Shown here piece after piece: positions 38,141 to 45,793 of a DNA stretch of 47,805 bases. Position numbers and translations under genes: made by a program. The stretch is from a bacterium. GTDB taxonomy: Bacteria > Vulcanimicrobiota > Xenobia > Xenobiales > JADMJV01. The first letter of the stretch is position 1, and the number at the start of each line of letters is the position of its first letter. Under the pieces are notes generated by a model. It searched no databases and was not told where the DNA came from. It saw only the letters and a program-made list of their open reading frames with translations. The stretch covers positions 125,010 through 172,814 of the forward strand of contig JAFEBA010000010.1 in the NCBI GenBank assembly GCA_018266105.1. The letters run 5' to 3'.

Positions 38141-39578
38141 GCGGCTGACCGAGATGGCGAACCTTGATGAAGTTGGTGGGCGCGCCCAGCGGCATGCCGG
38201 CCACCACCACGATGGTGTCGCCAGGTTGCATGAAGGGTTGTTTCAAGGCGGCAGCTTCTGCCTGCTCCAGGAGCTCATCGATGGTTTGATACTGACTGAC
38301 TCCCAGGGGAGTTACACCCCAGCTCAACAGCAGCTGGCGGGACATGGCCGGATCGGGGGTCAGGGCCAGAATGGGGGCCCGCGGTCGATACTTGGAAATT
38401 CGGCGCACTGTGGTTCCGTTGACGGTGCAGGCCACGATAGCCTTGGCCTGGAGTTCTTCAGCGACCTCACAAGCGGCCAGGGCCAGCACTTCCCCGCTCT
38501 GACCATGGCCGGCCACCTCAGTCAGCACGCTTTCGTAGTTGAGGTTGCGCTCGGCCCGATGGGCGATGCGGTCCATCACCTGCACGGTCTGAACCGGGAA
38601 GGCTCCAGAGGCCGTTTCACCGGAAAGCATGACTGCATCCGTGCCGTCGAAGATGGCGTTGGCCACGTCCGTGACCTCGGCCCGGGTGGGTGTGCTCTGG
38701 GTGATCATCGTCTCCAGCATCTGGGTAGCGGTGATCACCGGCTTGGCCGCTTTGAGAGCCAGTTTGATGGCTTCTTTCTGCACGATCGGCACTTCTTCCA
38801 GGGCCACTTCGATACCAAGGTCTCCGCGGGCCACCATGATGCCGTCGGCGGCGTGGACGATTTCTGCCAGTTCATTGAGAGCTTCTTGCTTCTCGATCTT
38901 GGCGATGATCGGACGTCGGATTCCCATTTCTCGCATAATCGCTCGGGGCAGATCCAGGTCCGCTTCGCGCCGCACAAATGAGAGGGCCACCAGGTCGACG
39001 CCCATTTCCAGACCAAAGCGAAGGTCTGATTCGTCTTTCTTCGTCAGGGCCGGAGTGGAAAGGACGGCTCCCGGCAGATTGACGCCCTTCTTGGATTTGA
39101 GAGGCCCGCCCTGAATGACCCGGGTCACCACGTGGTCGTTGTGGCACTCCTCAACGCGCAACTCCAGCTTGCCGTCGTCCAGCAGAATGCGGTTACCGGG
39201 CATCAGTTCCTGAGCCAGGCCGCTGTAAGTCACGGTGGCGGCGTGCTTCGTGCCCATCTCCCCCGCCTGGCCGCTTTCGGGAGCGCGCAAACTGAAGAGT
39301 TCACCAGCGATCAGTTCGGCTCCATCCTCCACCAGCCCCAGTCTGATCTTGGGTCCACAAAGGTCCTGCAGAATGGCCAGAGGCAAACCGGTTTCTTGGG
39401 AGGCCAGGCGTAGATTGGCGTAGGTACGCGCGTGGCTCTCGTGGTCCCCGTGAGAGAAATTCAGGCGAGCGATGTTCATGCCGGCCCGAAGCAGAGCTTT
39501 CATCGTTTCGATGTCCTGGCTGGACGGACCAATGGTACAGACAATGCGAGTCCGGCGAGCGGTTGGAGAGCTGCTCAC
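38133..39578 (-). CDS. pyk: Pyruvate kinase
   Basis: This last enzyme of glycolysis converts phosphoenolpyruvate and ADP to pyruvate and ATP. The 481-residue protein starts TRIVCTIGPSSQ with GMNIARLNFSHGDHESH and DLCGPKIRLG. The active-site segment is RRPIIAKIEKQEALNEL with GIMVARGDLGIEV, AVITATQMLETMI-like (residues about 268-280) and DGTDAVMLSGETASGAFP. The C-terminal allosteric domain (about 345-475) is complete. The start is GTG, overlapping the accA stop by one base. Gene order accD-accA-pyk links carbon flow from PEP to malonyl-CoA. The stop overlaps the MFS-fusion start by 8 bases. Confidence 0.97.
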   Translation of the reverse strand: MSSSPTARRTRIVCTIGPSSQDIETMKALLRAGMNIARLNFSHGDHESHARTYANLRLASQETGLPLAILQDLCGPKIRLGLVEDGAELIAGELFSLRAPESGQAGEMGTKHAATVTYSGLAQELMPGNRILLDDGKLELRVEECHNDHVVTRVIQGGPLKSKKGVNLPGAVLSTPALTKKDESDLRFGLEMGVDLVALSFVRREADLDLPRAIMREMGIRRPIIAKIEKQEALNELAEIVHAADGIMVARGDLGIEVALEEVPIVQKEAIKLALKAAKPVITATQMLETMITQSTPTRAEVTDVANAIFDGTDAVMLSGETASGAFPVQTVQVMDRIAHRAERNLNYESVLTEVAGHGQSGEVLALAACEVAEELQAKAIVACTVNGTTVRRISKYRPRAPILALTPDPAMSRQLLLSWGVTPLGVSQYQTIDELLEQAEAAALKQPFMQPGDTIVVVAGMPLGAPTNFIKVRHLGQPLG

Positions 39579-40534
39579 TAGACTTTGACTTCGCGCTGGA
39601 CGCGGCCCATGGCTCTGTATTTGTCGTAACGTTGCTGGACCAGATCGTCTGGAGCGAGCTTCACCAGCTGCTCCAGATGCTTGGACAAAGCCATTTGAAC
39701 CGCTTTGTAGGTCAGGCTCAGGTCACGATGAGCGCCTCCCAAGGGTTCGTGGATCACCTCGTCCACCAGGCCCAGCTTCGTCAAGGTCTCGCTGGTCAGA
39801 CCCAGAGTGGCGGCGGCCTGCTCGGCCTTGGAGGCATCTCGCCACAGGATAGTGGCGCAGCCCTCAGGGCTGATGACCGAGTAAACGGAGTGCTCCAGCA
39901 TCAGCACCCGATCGCCCACCGCGATGCCCAGAGCCCCGCCCGAGCCTCCCTCCCCGATGACCACCGTCAAAATGGGAACGGTCAGCTCGGTCATCAGGGC
40001 GATACTGCTGGCGATGGCTTCGTATTGGCCACGCTCTTCGGCTTCAATGCCGGGATAGGCGCCTGAGGTGTCCACAAAGGTGATAATCGGCAGCCCGAAG
40101 CGCTGGGCCATGATGAAAAGTCGCTGAGCTTTTCGAAAGCCCTCGGGAGCGGGCATCCCAAAGTTTCTGAGCAGGTTCTCCTTGGTGTCTTTGCCCTTCT
40201 GATGGCCAACCACCAGCACAGCCCGACCCTCGAAGCGGGCCAGTCCTGCCACAACCGCCGCGTCATCGGCGTAATGGCGGTCTCCGTGGAGTTCGTGGAA
40301 GCCGGTGAAGAGCTCGCGGATATAGTCGAGCGTCTTGGGGCGCTGTTCATGGCGAGCGATCTGGACCCGGTCCCAGGCGCTCAGATTGCTGTAGATGCTG
40401 TGTTTAAGCTCTTCCGCTTTGCGCTCTAACTGGCGCACCACGCCCGTGAGGTCTACGCCGCTCTCGGCAACCTTTTTGAGCTCATCAATTTTGCCCTCGA
40501 GCTCTAACAGGGGCTTTTCAAATTCAAGACTCAC
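39578..40534 (-). CDS. accA: Acetyl-CoA carboxylase carboxyltransferase subunit alpha
   Basis: With AccD it moves the carboxyl from biotin-BCCP to acetyl-CoA, giving malonyl-CoA for fatty acid synthesis. The 318-residue protein has the N-terminal helix EFEKPLLELEGKIDELKKVA, then RQLERKAEELKHSIYSNL, and the core HGDRHYADDAAVVAGLARF. Acyl-CoA-binding and oxyanion segments are FVDTSGAYPGIEAEERGQ, IGEGGSGGALGIAVGD and MLEHSVYSVISPEGCA. The ATG lies inside the end of accD (11-base overlap). The stop TAG overlaps the GTG of pyk by one base. The biotin-carboxylase and BCCP genes are not in the window. Confidence 0.97.
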   Translation of the reverse strand: MSLEFEKPLLELEGKIDELKKVAESGVDLTGVVRQLERKAEELKHSIYSNLSAWDRVQIARHEQRPKTLDYIRELFTGFHELHGDRHYADDAAVVAGLARFEGRAVLVVGHQKGKDTKENLLRNFGMPAPEGFRKAQRLFIMAQRFGLPIITFVDTSGAYPGIEAEERGQYEAIASSIALMTELTVPILTVVIGEGGSGGALGIAVGDRVLMLEHSVYSVISPEGCATILWRDASKAEQAAATLGLTSETLTKLGLVDEVIHEPLGGAHRDLSLTYKAVQMALSKHLEQLVKLAPDDLVQQRYDKYRAMGRVQREVKV

Positions 40535-41405
40535 TGATGACCTCCAGCGGCCGAGTCAGCAGCGACAGCAGTTCATAGGCCGTGCGTTTCAGCTCGACGC
40601 GTTTGACAACTTTGTCCACGAACCCGTGTTTTTCATAAAACTCGGCGGTTTGAAACCCGGGGGGCAACTTCTGACGAATGGTTTGCTCAATCACGCGCGC
40701 ACCGGAGAAGCCAACAATGGCGCCAGGTTCGGCCAGGATGATGTCCCCCAAGGAAGCAAAAGACGCGGCCACTCCAGCCGTGGTGGGATCGGTCAGAATG
40801 CACATGTAGGGCAGACCGGCCTTGTTCAAGCGGCGCACGGCCGCGGAAGTTCGAGCCATCTGCATCAGGCTGAGCATGCCCTCTTGCATACGCGCTCCGC
40901 CCGAGGAGGTGATCATGACGGTGGGCAGCCCGAGCTCCAGGGCCCTTTCCATCATGGCCGTAATCTTTTCACCCACAGCTGAACCCATGGAACCGCCTCG
41001 AAAGTGGAAATCCATCACTCCCAGCGCGACTTCAAGGCCTTCGATTTTCGCTTTGCCGGTCAACACGGCGTCAGAGAGCCTGGTTTTGGCCCGGTCCTGC
41101 TGGAGTTTGTTGAGGTACTCCGGTCCAAATTCCAGAGGGTCCATGGAGATGACGTCCGAGTCCCACTCGAAAAAACTGCCTTCGTCACACATCTGCTGAA
41201 CGCGCTCTTGAGCGGTCATTTTGTGGTGATGCCCGCACTTTTCGCAGACTTTCAAGTTCTCTTGAAAGTTCTTCTTATAGACGGCGGTGCCGCAGCCGGA
41301 GCATTTCACCCACAGGTCAGAGCCCGGAGCCTTGGCCGGAACGGCGTCGCCCTCGGAGGAATCAATGCGCGGCTTTTGTTTGCGAAACTTATCGAAGATG
41401 GACAT
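40524..41405 (-). CDS. accD: Acetyl-CoA carboxylase carboxyltransferase subunit beta
   Basis: The 293-residue partner of AccA has an N-terminal four-cysteine zinc ribbon (CSGCG and, 14 residues on, CEKCGHHH; residues about 35-58). The crotonase-fold carboxyltransferase core shows DAVLTGKAKIEGLEVALG, FRGGSMGSAVGEK and ITSSGGARMQEGMLSLMQMA. It continues with LTDPTTAGVAASFASLGD and FSGARVIEQTIRQKLPPGFQ. The order accD then accA with overlap ensures equal amounts. It starts 27 bp after mtaB. The zinc ribbon is complete, in contrast to some lineages that lost cysteines. Confidence 0.97.
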   Translation of the reverse strand: MSIFDKFRKQKPRIDSSEGDAVPAKAPGSDLWVKCSGCGTAVYKKNFQENLKVCEKCGHHHKMTAQERVQQMCDEGSFFEWDSDVISMDPLEFGPEYLNKLQQDRAKTRLSDAVLTGKAKIEGLEVALGVMDFHFRGGSMGSAVGEKITAMMERALELGLPTVMITSSGGARMQEGMLSLMQMARTSAAVRRLNKAGLPYMCILTDPTTAGVAASFASLGDIILAEPGAIVGFSGARVIEQTIRQKLPPGFQTAEFYEKHGFVDKVVKRVELKRTAYELLSLLTRPLEVISES

Positions 41406-41432
41406 GGCGCTAGCATTACCCCACTGGGGGGG

Positions 41433-42677
41433 TCAAAAACCTTCTTCCGGCACAGCCACGATTTGTTCACCCCAGCGGCGCTTCAGCCGGCAACGCAAGC
41501 GCAGGCCCCGCATGGCGGGTCCGCCTCGAAGAAGCAGGGGTAAGAAATTATCGCTGGTGGCCTTCATCCATCCTTGCCTTTCGCTTTCCGACTCGATCAG
41601 GGCTTCGCGCACCGTCCCCAGATTTTCGCGCTGAAAGGCAACCTGCTTGCGCTGAGCCAGACGCAACAGACGATCGCGACGAGCCTGCAGGATGGCCTCA
41701 TCCACCTGGGCCGGGAACCGAGCCGCGGCCGTGCCGGGGCGCTGTGAGTAAGGAAACACGTGAATGCGTGCAAAGGGGGTGCGGCGAACATAGCCCATCA
41801 TCGTTTCAAAATCTTGATCCGTCTCACCTGGGAAGCCAACCATAAGGTCGGTGGTCAGACTGGCACCGGGAACCTGCCTGAGTTTCTGCACCAGACCATC
41901 GTAGTGAGCCAGGTCATAGCCCCGATGCATGCGCTCCAGAATTCGATCGCTGGCGTGCTGTAACACCAGGTGCAGATGCGGGCAAAGTCGGGGATCCCCC
42001 ATCAGTTCAAACATTCTTTCAGGGAACAAGTCCGGCTCAACCGAGCTGAGCCGAAAGCGGATGTCGCGAGTTTCCTGGAGCAAGTATTCCACCAGGTCAG
42101 CCAGGTCCTCGCCCCGTTCGCGCCCCCAGGCGGACAGATGGATTCCGCTCAGGACCACCTCAGAGGCTCCCAGTTCTAAGACATTTTGCAGCACCCATTC
42201 CCGAGTCTGACTGCGGGCCCGGCCGCGAACGTAAGGCACAATGCAGAAAGTGCAGAACTGATCGCAGCCTTCCTGAATGCGCAGCAAGGCGCGGGCGCGA
42301 TCGCGGCGCAACCAGCCACGCTCCAGGCGTTCCCCGCTCGGGCAATGCCTGGCTCCAATTTTTTCCAAAATCTGATCGCGCTGATCCGGGGGCAGGCGTA
42401 GGGCGGTGGAGGGAACACGTTGCCAGGTTCCACCTTTTTGGGCAGCGCCGCAGCCAGTGACCACCACCTGCTCTCCCAAACGGGCCGCTCGACGCACCAT
42501 CTGGGCCGACTTACGGTCTGCCTCGCGAGTCACAGTGCAGGTGTTGACGATCTGGCAATCCGCTGGCTGACCGAAGGCAACCTCTTGAAAACCGGCCCCC
42601 AGCAGAATCTGGGCCAGTTGTTCTGAGTCCGCCTGGTTGGCTCGACAACCCAGGGTATGGATTGAGAAGCTGGGCAA
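41433..42677 (-). CDS. mtaB: tRNA methylthiotransferase, MtaB-like
   Basis: This radical SAM methylthiotransferase probably adds the 2-methylthio group to t6A37 of tRNA. The 414-residue protein has the N-terminal MTTase domain with three cluster cysteines (TLGCRANQADSEQL, VNTCTVT, VVTGCGAAQ). The radical SAM motif is CDQFCTFC (about residues 136-143, then IVPYVRGRARSQ). It continues with GIHLSAWG, RLSSVEPDLFPE, HLHLVLQHASDRILERMHRGY and DLMVGFPGETDQDF. The C-terminal part is a shortened TRAM-like region. CRANQADSE and IVPYVRGRARS favour MtaB over MiaB or RimO. The start is TTG, directly abutting the nrnA stop. It is 27 bp upstream of accD. Confidence 0.92.
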   Translation of the reverse strand: MPSFSIHTLGCRANQADSEQLAQILLGAGFQEVAFGQPADCQIVNTCTVTREADRKSAQMVRRAARLGEQVVVTGCGAAQKGGTWQRVPSTALRLPPDQRDQILEKIGARHCPSGERLERGWLRRDRARALLRIQEGCDQFCTFCIVPYVRGRARSQTREWVLQNVLELGASEVVLSGIHLSAWGRERGEDLADLVEYLLQETRDIRFRLSSVEPDLFPERMFELMGDPRLCPHLHLVLQHASDRILERMHRGYDLAHYDGLVQKLRQVPGASLTTDLMVGFPGETDQDFETMMGYVRRTPFARIHVFPYSQRPGTAAARFPAQVDEAILQARRDRLLRLAQRKQVAFQRENLGTVREALIESESERQGWMKATSDNFLPLLLRGGPAMRGLRLRCRLKRRWGEQIVAVPEEGF

Positions 42678-43670
42678 CTAAGCTTTCGTGAGTCGGGTCA
42701 GCTCGGCGTGCACGGCGTCCACCAGGGCTTTACGCACCTCGCTCAACTGGCCATCGGTGGTCACTCCGGCCGCCCGCGAATGTCCCCCGCCGCCGAAGAG
42801 AGCCGCCACCTGGTTGATGGGATGATTACGGGAGCGGATACTGGCCTTGATTTTGGCGCCCGGTGCTTCGCGCACCAATACGACCACGTCCGCCTGCTCG
42901 ACCCGGTCGAGTTCGTCCACAAAAAACTGAATCTCTTCTGGCCGCACATTGTATTCGTCCATGGAGGCCTGGGTAATCTCCGCCCAGGCCACGCAGACAC
43001 CGTCCCGTTCATCCACGGTCAGGTCGTTGAGCATGCGACCCAGTAGTTTGAGCACATTGGGTGTACTGTTGCGGTAGACCGAGCGAGAGACCTCATCGGT
43101 CGCGACTCCGGCGGCCACCATGGAGGCCAGACGCCGATGGGTGGCGGGGGTCACGCGAGAATACTGGAACGAGCCGGTATCGGTTAGAACGGCCACATAG
43201 AGCGCGGTGGCCATGGAACGATCGAGCGGAACATCGAGATGATGGATGACCTCGAAGGTCATCTCACCCAGAGCTGCCACTTCCGGCAGAACCCAGTTGA
43301 TGTCGCCGTAATTCTCGTTGTCCTGGTGATGATCAAAATTGAGAAGCAGTGGGGCCAGCTTGCGTGGCTCAAAACCCTTGGGCATGCGGCCCAGAGTGGG
43401 ACATTCCAGGGCGATGACGGCGTCGAACTTTTCGTCTGGAACTTCGGCGCTGGTTCGCTCAAGACCAAAAAGAATGCGACTGAGCGAAGAAGGGATGGAC
43501 TCGGGCAGATAGGCCACGACTTTCTTTCCCAGAACGGTCAGAGCTTGTTGCAGGGCCAGCATGGACCCGAGGTGGTCGCCGTCCAGTCCCACGTGGGAAA
43601 CCAGCAGGAAGCTCTTATTATCCCTCAGCGCCTGCACAAAAGCCTGGGGTACCTGAAAATCACCTTTCAC
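42678..43670 (-). CDS. nrnA: NrnA-type DHH nanoRNase / pAp phosphatase
   Basis: This manganese-dependent exoribonuclease degrades 2-5-nucleotide RNAs and dephosphorylates pAp. In organisms without Orn it can also act on pGpG. The 330-residue protein has the motif I H-x-x-x-D-x-D (SHVGLDGDHLGSMLAL), the DHH signature NFDHHQDNENYGDINW, and LYVAVLTDTGSFQYS. The C-terminal DHHA1 domain ends in the substrate-binding ALFGGGGHSRAAG. The start is GTG with GGGAGC upstream. It lies 11 bp after the membrane HD-GYP phosphodiesterase gene, which fits a role in clearing pGpG (inferred). Its stop abuts the mtaB start. Confidence 0.94.
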   Translation of the reverse strand: MKGDFQVPQAFVQALRDNKSFLLVSHVGLDGDHLGSMLALQQALTVLGKKVVAYLPESIPSSLSRILFGLERTSAEVPDEKFDAVIALECPTLGRMPKGFEPRKLAPLLLNFDHHQDNENYGDINWVLPEVAALGEMTFEVIHHLDVPLDRSMATALYVAVLTDTGSFQYSRVTPATHRRLASMVAAGVATDEVSRSVYRNSTPNVLKLLGRMLNDLTVDERDGVCVAWAEITQASMDEYNVRPEEIQFFVDELDRVEQADVVVLVREAPGAKIKASIRSRNHPINQVAALFGGGGHSRAAGVTTDGQLSEVRKALVDAVHAELTRLTKA

Positions 43671-43681
43671 CGAGAAGCTCC

Positions 43682-45490
43682 CTACTGTCCGTCAAGACCT
43701 AACTCCAATCGCTCTGGCCCGCGCCTTGCCGGACCGGGGGCGGGAGCCTCCGGAGCAGCCACTGGGCTAACAGCGGGTGTTCGCAGCATATTCGCACCAA
43801 CCTTCTGGCGAGCCTCGTGCACAAGCCTTACAAGTGGGGAATTTTCCTGGGGTGTGTAGTTGAGAAGGGCCAGAAAGTAGCTGACAACCTCGGAGTTGAA
43901 CTGGGTTCCCGCTCCTTTTTCCAGTCGACGCATCGCTTCTGCGGGATCCATGCCCTTACGGTAAGGCCGATCGGAAATCATGGCATCGTAGGAATCGGCC
44001 ACAGCCATAATCTGTGCGCCCAGCGGAATCTGATCGCCACGCAGCCCCTGCGGGTAACCCTTACCGTCCCAGCGCTCGTGATGGCCCAGCACCATTTTTT
44101 GAATTTCCGGTGAGACGGAACGAATGTCTCGGATGATCCTGGCGCTGTGTACGACATGCTGCTTCATGATGTCGAACTCTTCGTCCGTCAGGGAGCCTTG
44201 CTTCATCAGAATGCTGTCGGGAGTGGAGATCTTTCCCACGTCGTGGAGCATGGCGGCAGTATTCAGGTCCTTGAGAAAACTGGCGGGCAGGCCCATGGCT
44301 TGGGCCAGACGCAATGAATAAGTGCAGACCCGAGCCACGTGTCCGCTGGTGTATGGGTCCTTGGCTTCGATGGCCTGGGCCAGAGCCCGAATCATCTCTT
44401 CATGAGTGCGCTCCCGCTCGGCCAAAAAAAACAGGTTGCGAATGGAGATGGCCGCATCCGTGGCCAGGATCTGCATGTAGCCTTGATCGTGAACGGTAAA
44501 GCGATCCCCGACCAGTCGGTTGCCCACCAAGATCAGACCGAGCGGCGTGTTGTCGATGGGCGTCTGCAGAGGTACGATCAGAAAGTTCTTCAGGTCGTCG
44601 GCATGTGGCTGGTAGCCCTTGGATTTGTCGCGGAAAATCGGAATTAATTGGTCCAACCCGTTGAGGGGCCAGAAAGGTCGCATGGGCTCAACGCCGTCGG
44701 TCTGAGTGTAGAAAAAGGACTCCCCACTCACGGCCAGTCGTCCCAGTAAGCCCTGCCCAACCGTGCCGTTGAGCTTGACGCAGGCGCTGTCGGTCAGGCC
44801 TTCCTTCCACTCCACCACCAGTTGTTGACCTTTGCGCAGAAGAATCACGGCGATGTTGACCTGCAGTTGCTCTTTGGCACAGGAAACGATGGTCGACAGC
44901 AGTTCGTCGGGGTTGCGCAAAACCGCCATTCGATGGGCGATCTGCATCAGCGCTTCAAGTTTGCGCCGCTCCTGGTTGAGTTCTTGTTCTTGAACCAGAC
45001 GAGCTTCACCGTGAGTGCGGGCCGCTTCTTGAGCTTTTTGCAGGGCCGCTGCCTGGTTGCGCATGGGTTCGTCGGAGCCCTCAGAGCGCCCGCGGGCCTG
45101 GGGCAGCGCCTGAATCAGGAAGGGGGCGGCACACAGGGTGATGACTCGGTAAATCAGAGTGAGTGGGCTAAGGTGGGCCAGGTTGCGGTCCATAATGGTG
45201 GGAGCCAGCCAGCAGACGCAGTTAACCCAGGCAAAAATCACGGCCGCCTGCTGACCCCTTTCGATCGCGATGAGGGCGGTCAAGGCCAACGGCAGCATCA
45301 GAATTGTGCCGGGTCCGGCGAAGTAACAAAGGAAACCCACCAGCAGCGACTCTACGGCCGCCATGACCAGCGGTTGGCCCTCGTCCTCCCCTACCCTCCC
45401 CTGGTAGGCCGCCAGGACGGTCAGGGCCACACACAGCCCGGCCGCCACCGGCAACACTCCTGTCCCCTTATCGGCCACGACCTGCAGCAA
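43682..45490 (-). CDS. Membrane GAF-HD-GYP phosphodiesterase (start uncertain)
   Basis: This membrane-bound c-di-GMP phosphodiesterase has 602 residues if started at TTG 45490. It has four to five transmembrane segments in the first 135 residues (VLPVAAGLCVALTVLAAYQ, SLLVGFLCYFAGPGTILMLP), a coiled-coil linker (about 140-180), a GAF domain (about 190-365) and HD-GYP (about 380-560). The latter shows MLHDVGKISTPDSILM and HHERWDGKGYPQGL. The coding pattern clearly continues upstream for 39 codons to the amber stop of the zinc-ribbon gene. That stretch encodes an Arg-rich segment and the first part of the first membrane helix (PLRVFLYLSGLLQ), yet it has no ATG, GTG or TTG. A CTG start (45607) or readthrough is possible. 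nrnA follows after 11 bp. The C-terminal tail is Pro/Ala-rich. Confidence 0.88.
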   Translation of the reverse strand: MLQVVADKGTGVLPVAAGLCVALTVLAAYQGRVGEDEGQPLVMAAVESLLVGFLCYFAGPGTILMLPLALTALIAIERGQQAAVIFAWVNCVCWLAPTIMDRNLAHLSPLTLIYRVITLCAAPFLIQALPQARGRSEGSDEPMRNQAAALQKAQEAARTHGEARLVQEQELNQERRKLEALMQIAHRMAVLRNPDELLSTIVSCAKEQLQVNIAVILLRKGQQLVVEWKEGLTDSACVKLNGTVGQGLLGRLAVSGESFFYTQTDGVEPMRPFWPLNGLDQLIPIFRDKSKGYQPHADDLKNFLIVPLQTPIDNTPLGLILVGNRLVGDRFTVHDQGYMQILATDAAISIRNLFFLAERERTHEEMIRALAQAIEAKDPYTSGHVARVCTYSLRLAQAMGLPASFLKDLNTAAMLHDVGKISTPDSILMKQGSLTDEEFDIMKQHVVHSARIIRDIRSVSPEIQKMVLGHHERWDGKGYPQGLRGDQIPLGAQIMAVADSYDAMISDRPYRKGMDPAEAMRRLEKGAGTQFNSEVVSYFLALLNYTPQENSPLVRLVHEARQKVGANMLRTPAVSPVAAPEAPAPGPARRGPERLELGLDGQ

Positions 45491-45610
45491 TCCGCTTAAA
45501 TAAAGAAAGACTCTCAGTGGCAGGGCGGGAGGCAGATTGAAGGCGCGAGCCCGCGAGGAGCGGGTCTTGCTGCCGCGGGTCGTCGACCGTCGGGCCGATC
45601 CAGCCAGAGG

Positions 45611-45793
45611 CTAGGTCCAGCCTTCGCGCAGGAACATCACCACGCCGTCGATCTTGACCAGCAATAAGAGTGAATTACAGTGCGGGCAGCGCGTCTGCTC
45701 GTTCAGGCTCAAATTCTCCAGCTGCAGGGCGGCGTCACATCCGGGACAGTCGGGTAGCACCAGGCGTCCCCGGTCTTGATTGACGATACTCAC
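45611..45793 (-). CDS. LysW-like zinc-ribbon small protein
   Basis: This 60-residue protein has two CxxC knuckles (CPGC and CPHC, 18 residues apart) and the segment AALQLENLSLNEQTRCPHCNS. This resembles the amino-group carrier LysW (CP.CGA.LRLEN..LGE....C..CGAEL). LysW proteins end in EDWGE with a C-terminal Glu that carries the substrate; this one ends in FLREGWT, so the carrier Glu is missing but Trp is kept. The GTG start overlaps the radical SAM stop (GTGA). The frame is open 33 codons further upstream, inside that gene. It is translated directly after an RRE-radical SAM-SPASM enzyme and could be its substrate or partner (inferred). Alternatively it is a generic rubredoxin-like zinc ribbon. 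Confidence 0.75.
   Translation of the reverse strand: MSIVNQDRGRLVLPDCPGCDAALQLENLSLNEQTRCPHCNSLLLLVKIDGVVMFLREGWT

Noticed and set aside
38076..38981. 301-codon open frame on the + strand opposite pyruvate kinase
   Set aside because: It is antisense to a clear pyk gene, with low-complexity His/Gly-rich translation and no family signature.
45490..45613. Genome-wide use of TAG as a sense codon
   Set aside because: TAG ends der, the FHA-GGDEF gene, the carboxypeptidase, the CBS gene, accA, nrnA and the ATP-grasp gene at sensible places, so it is an ordinary stop.
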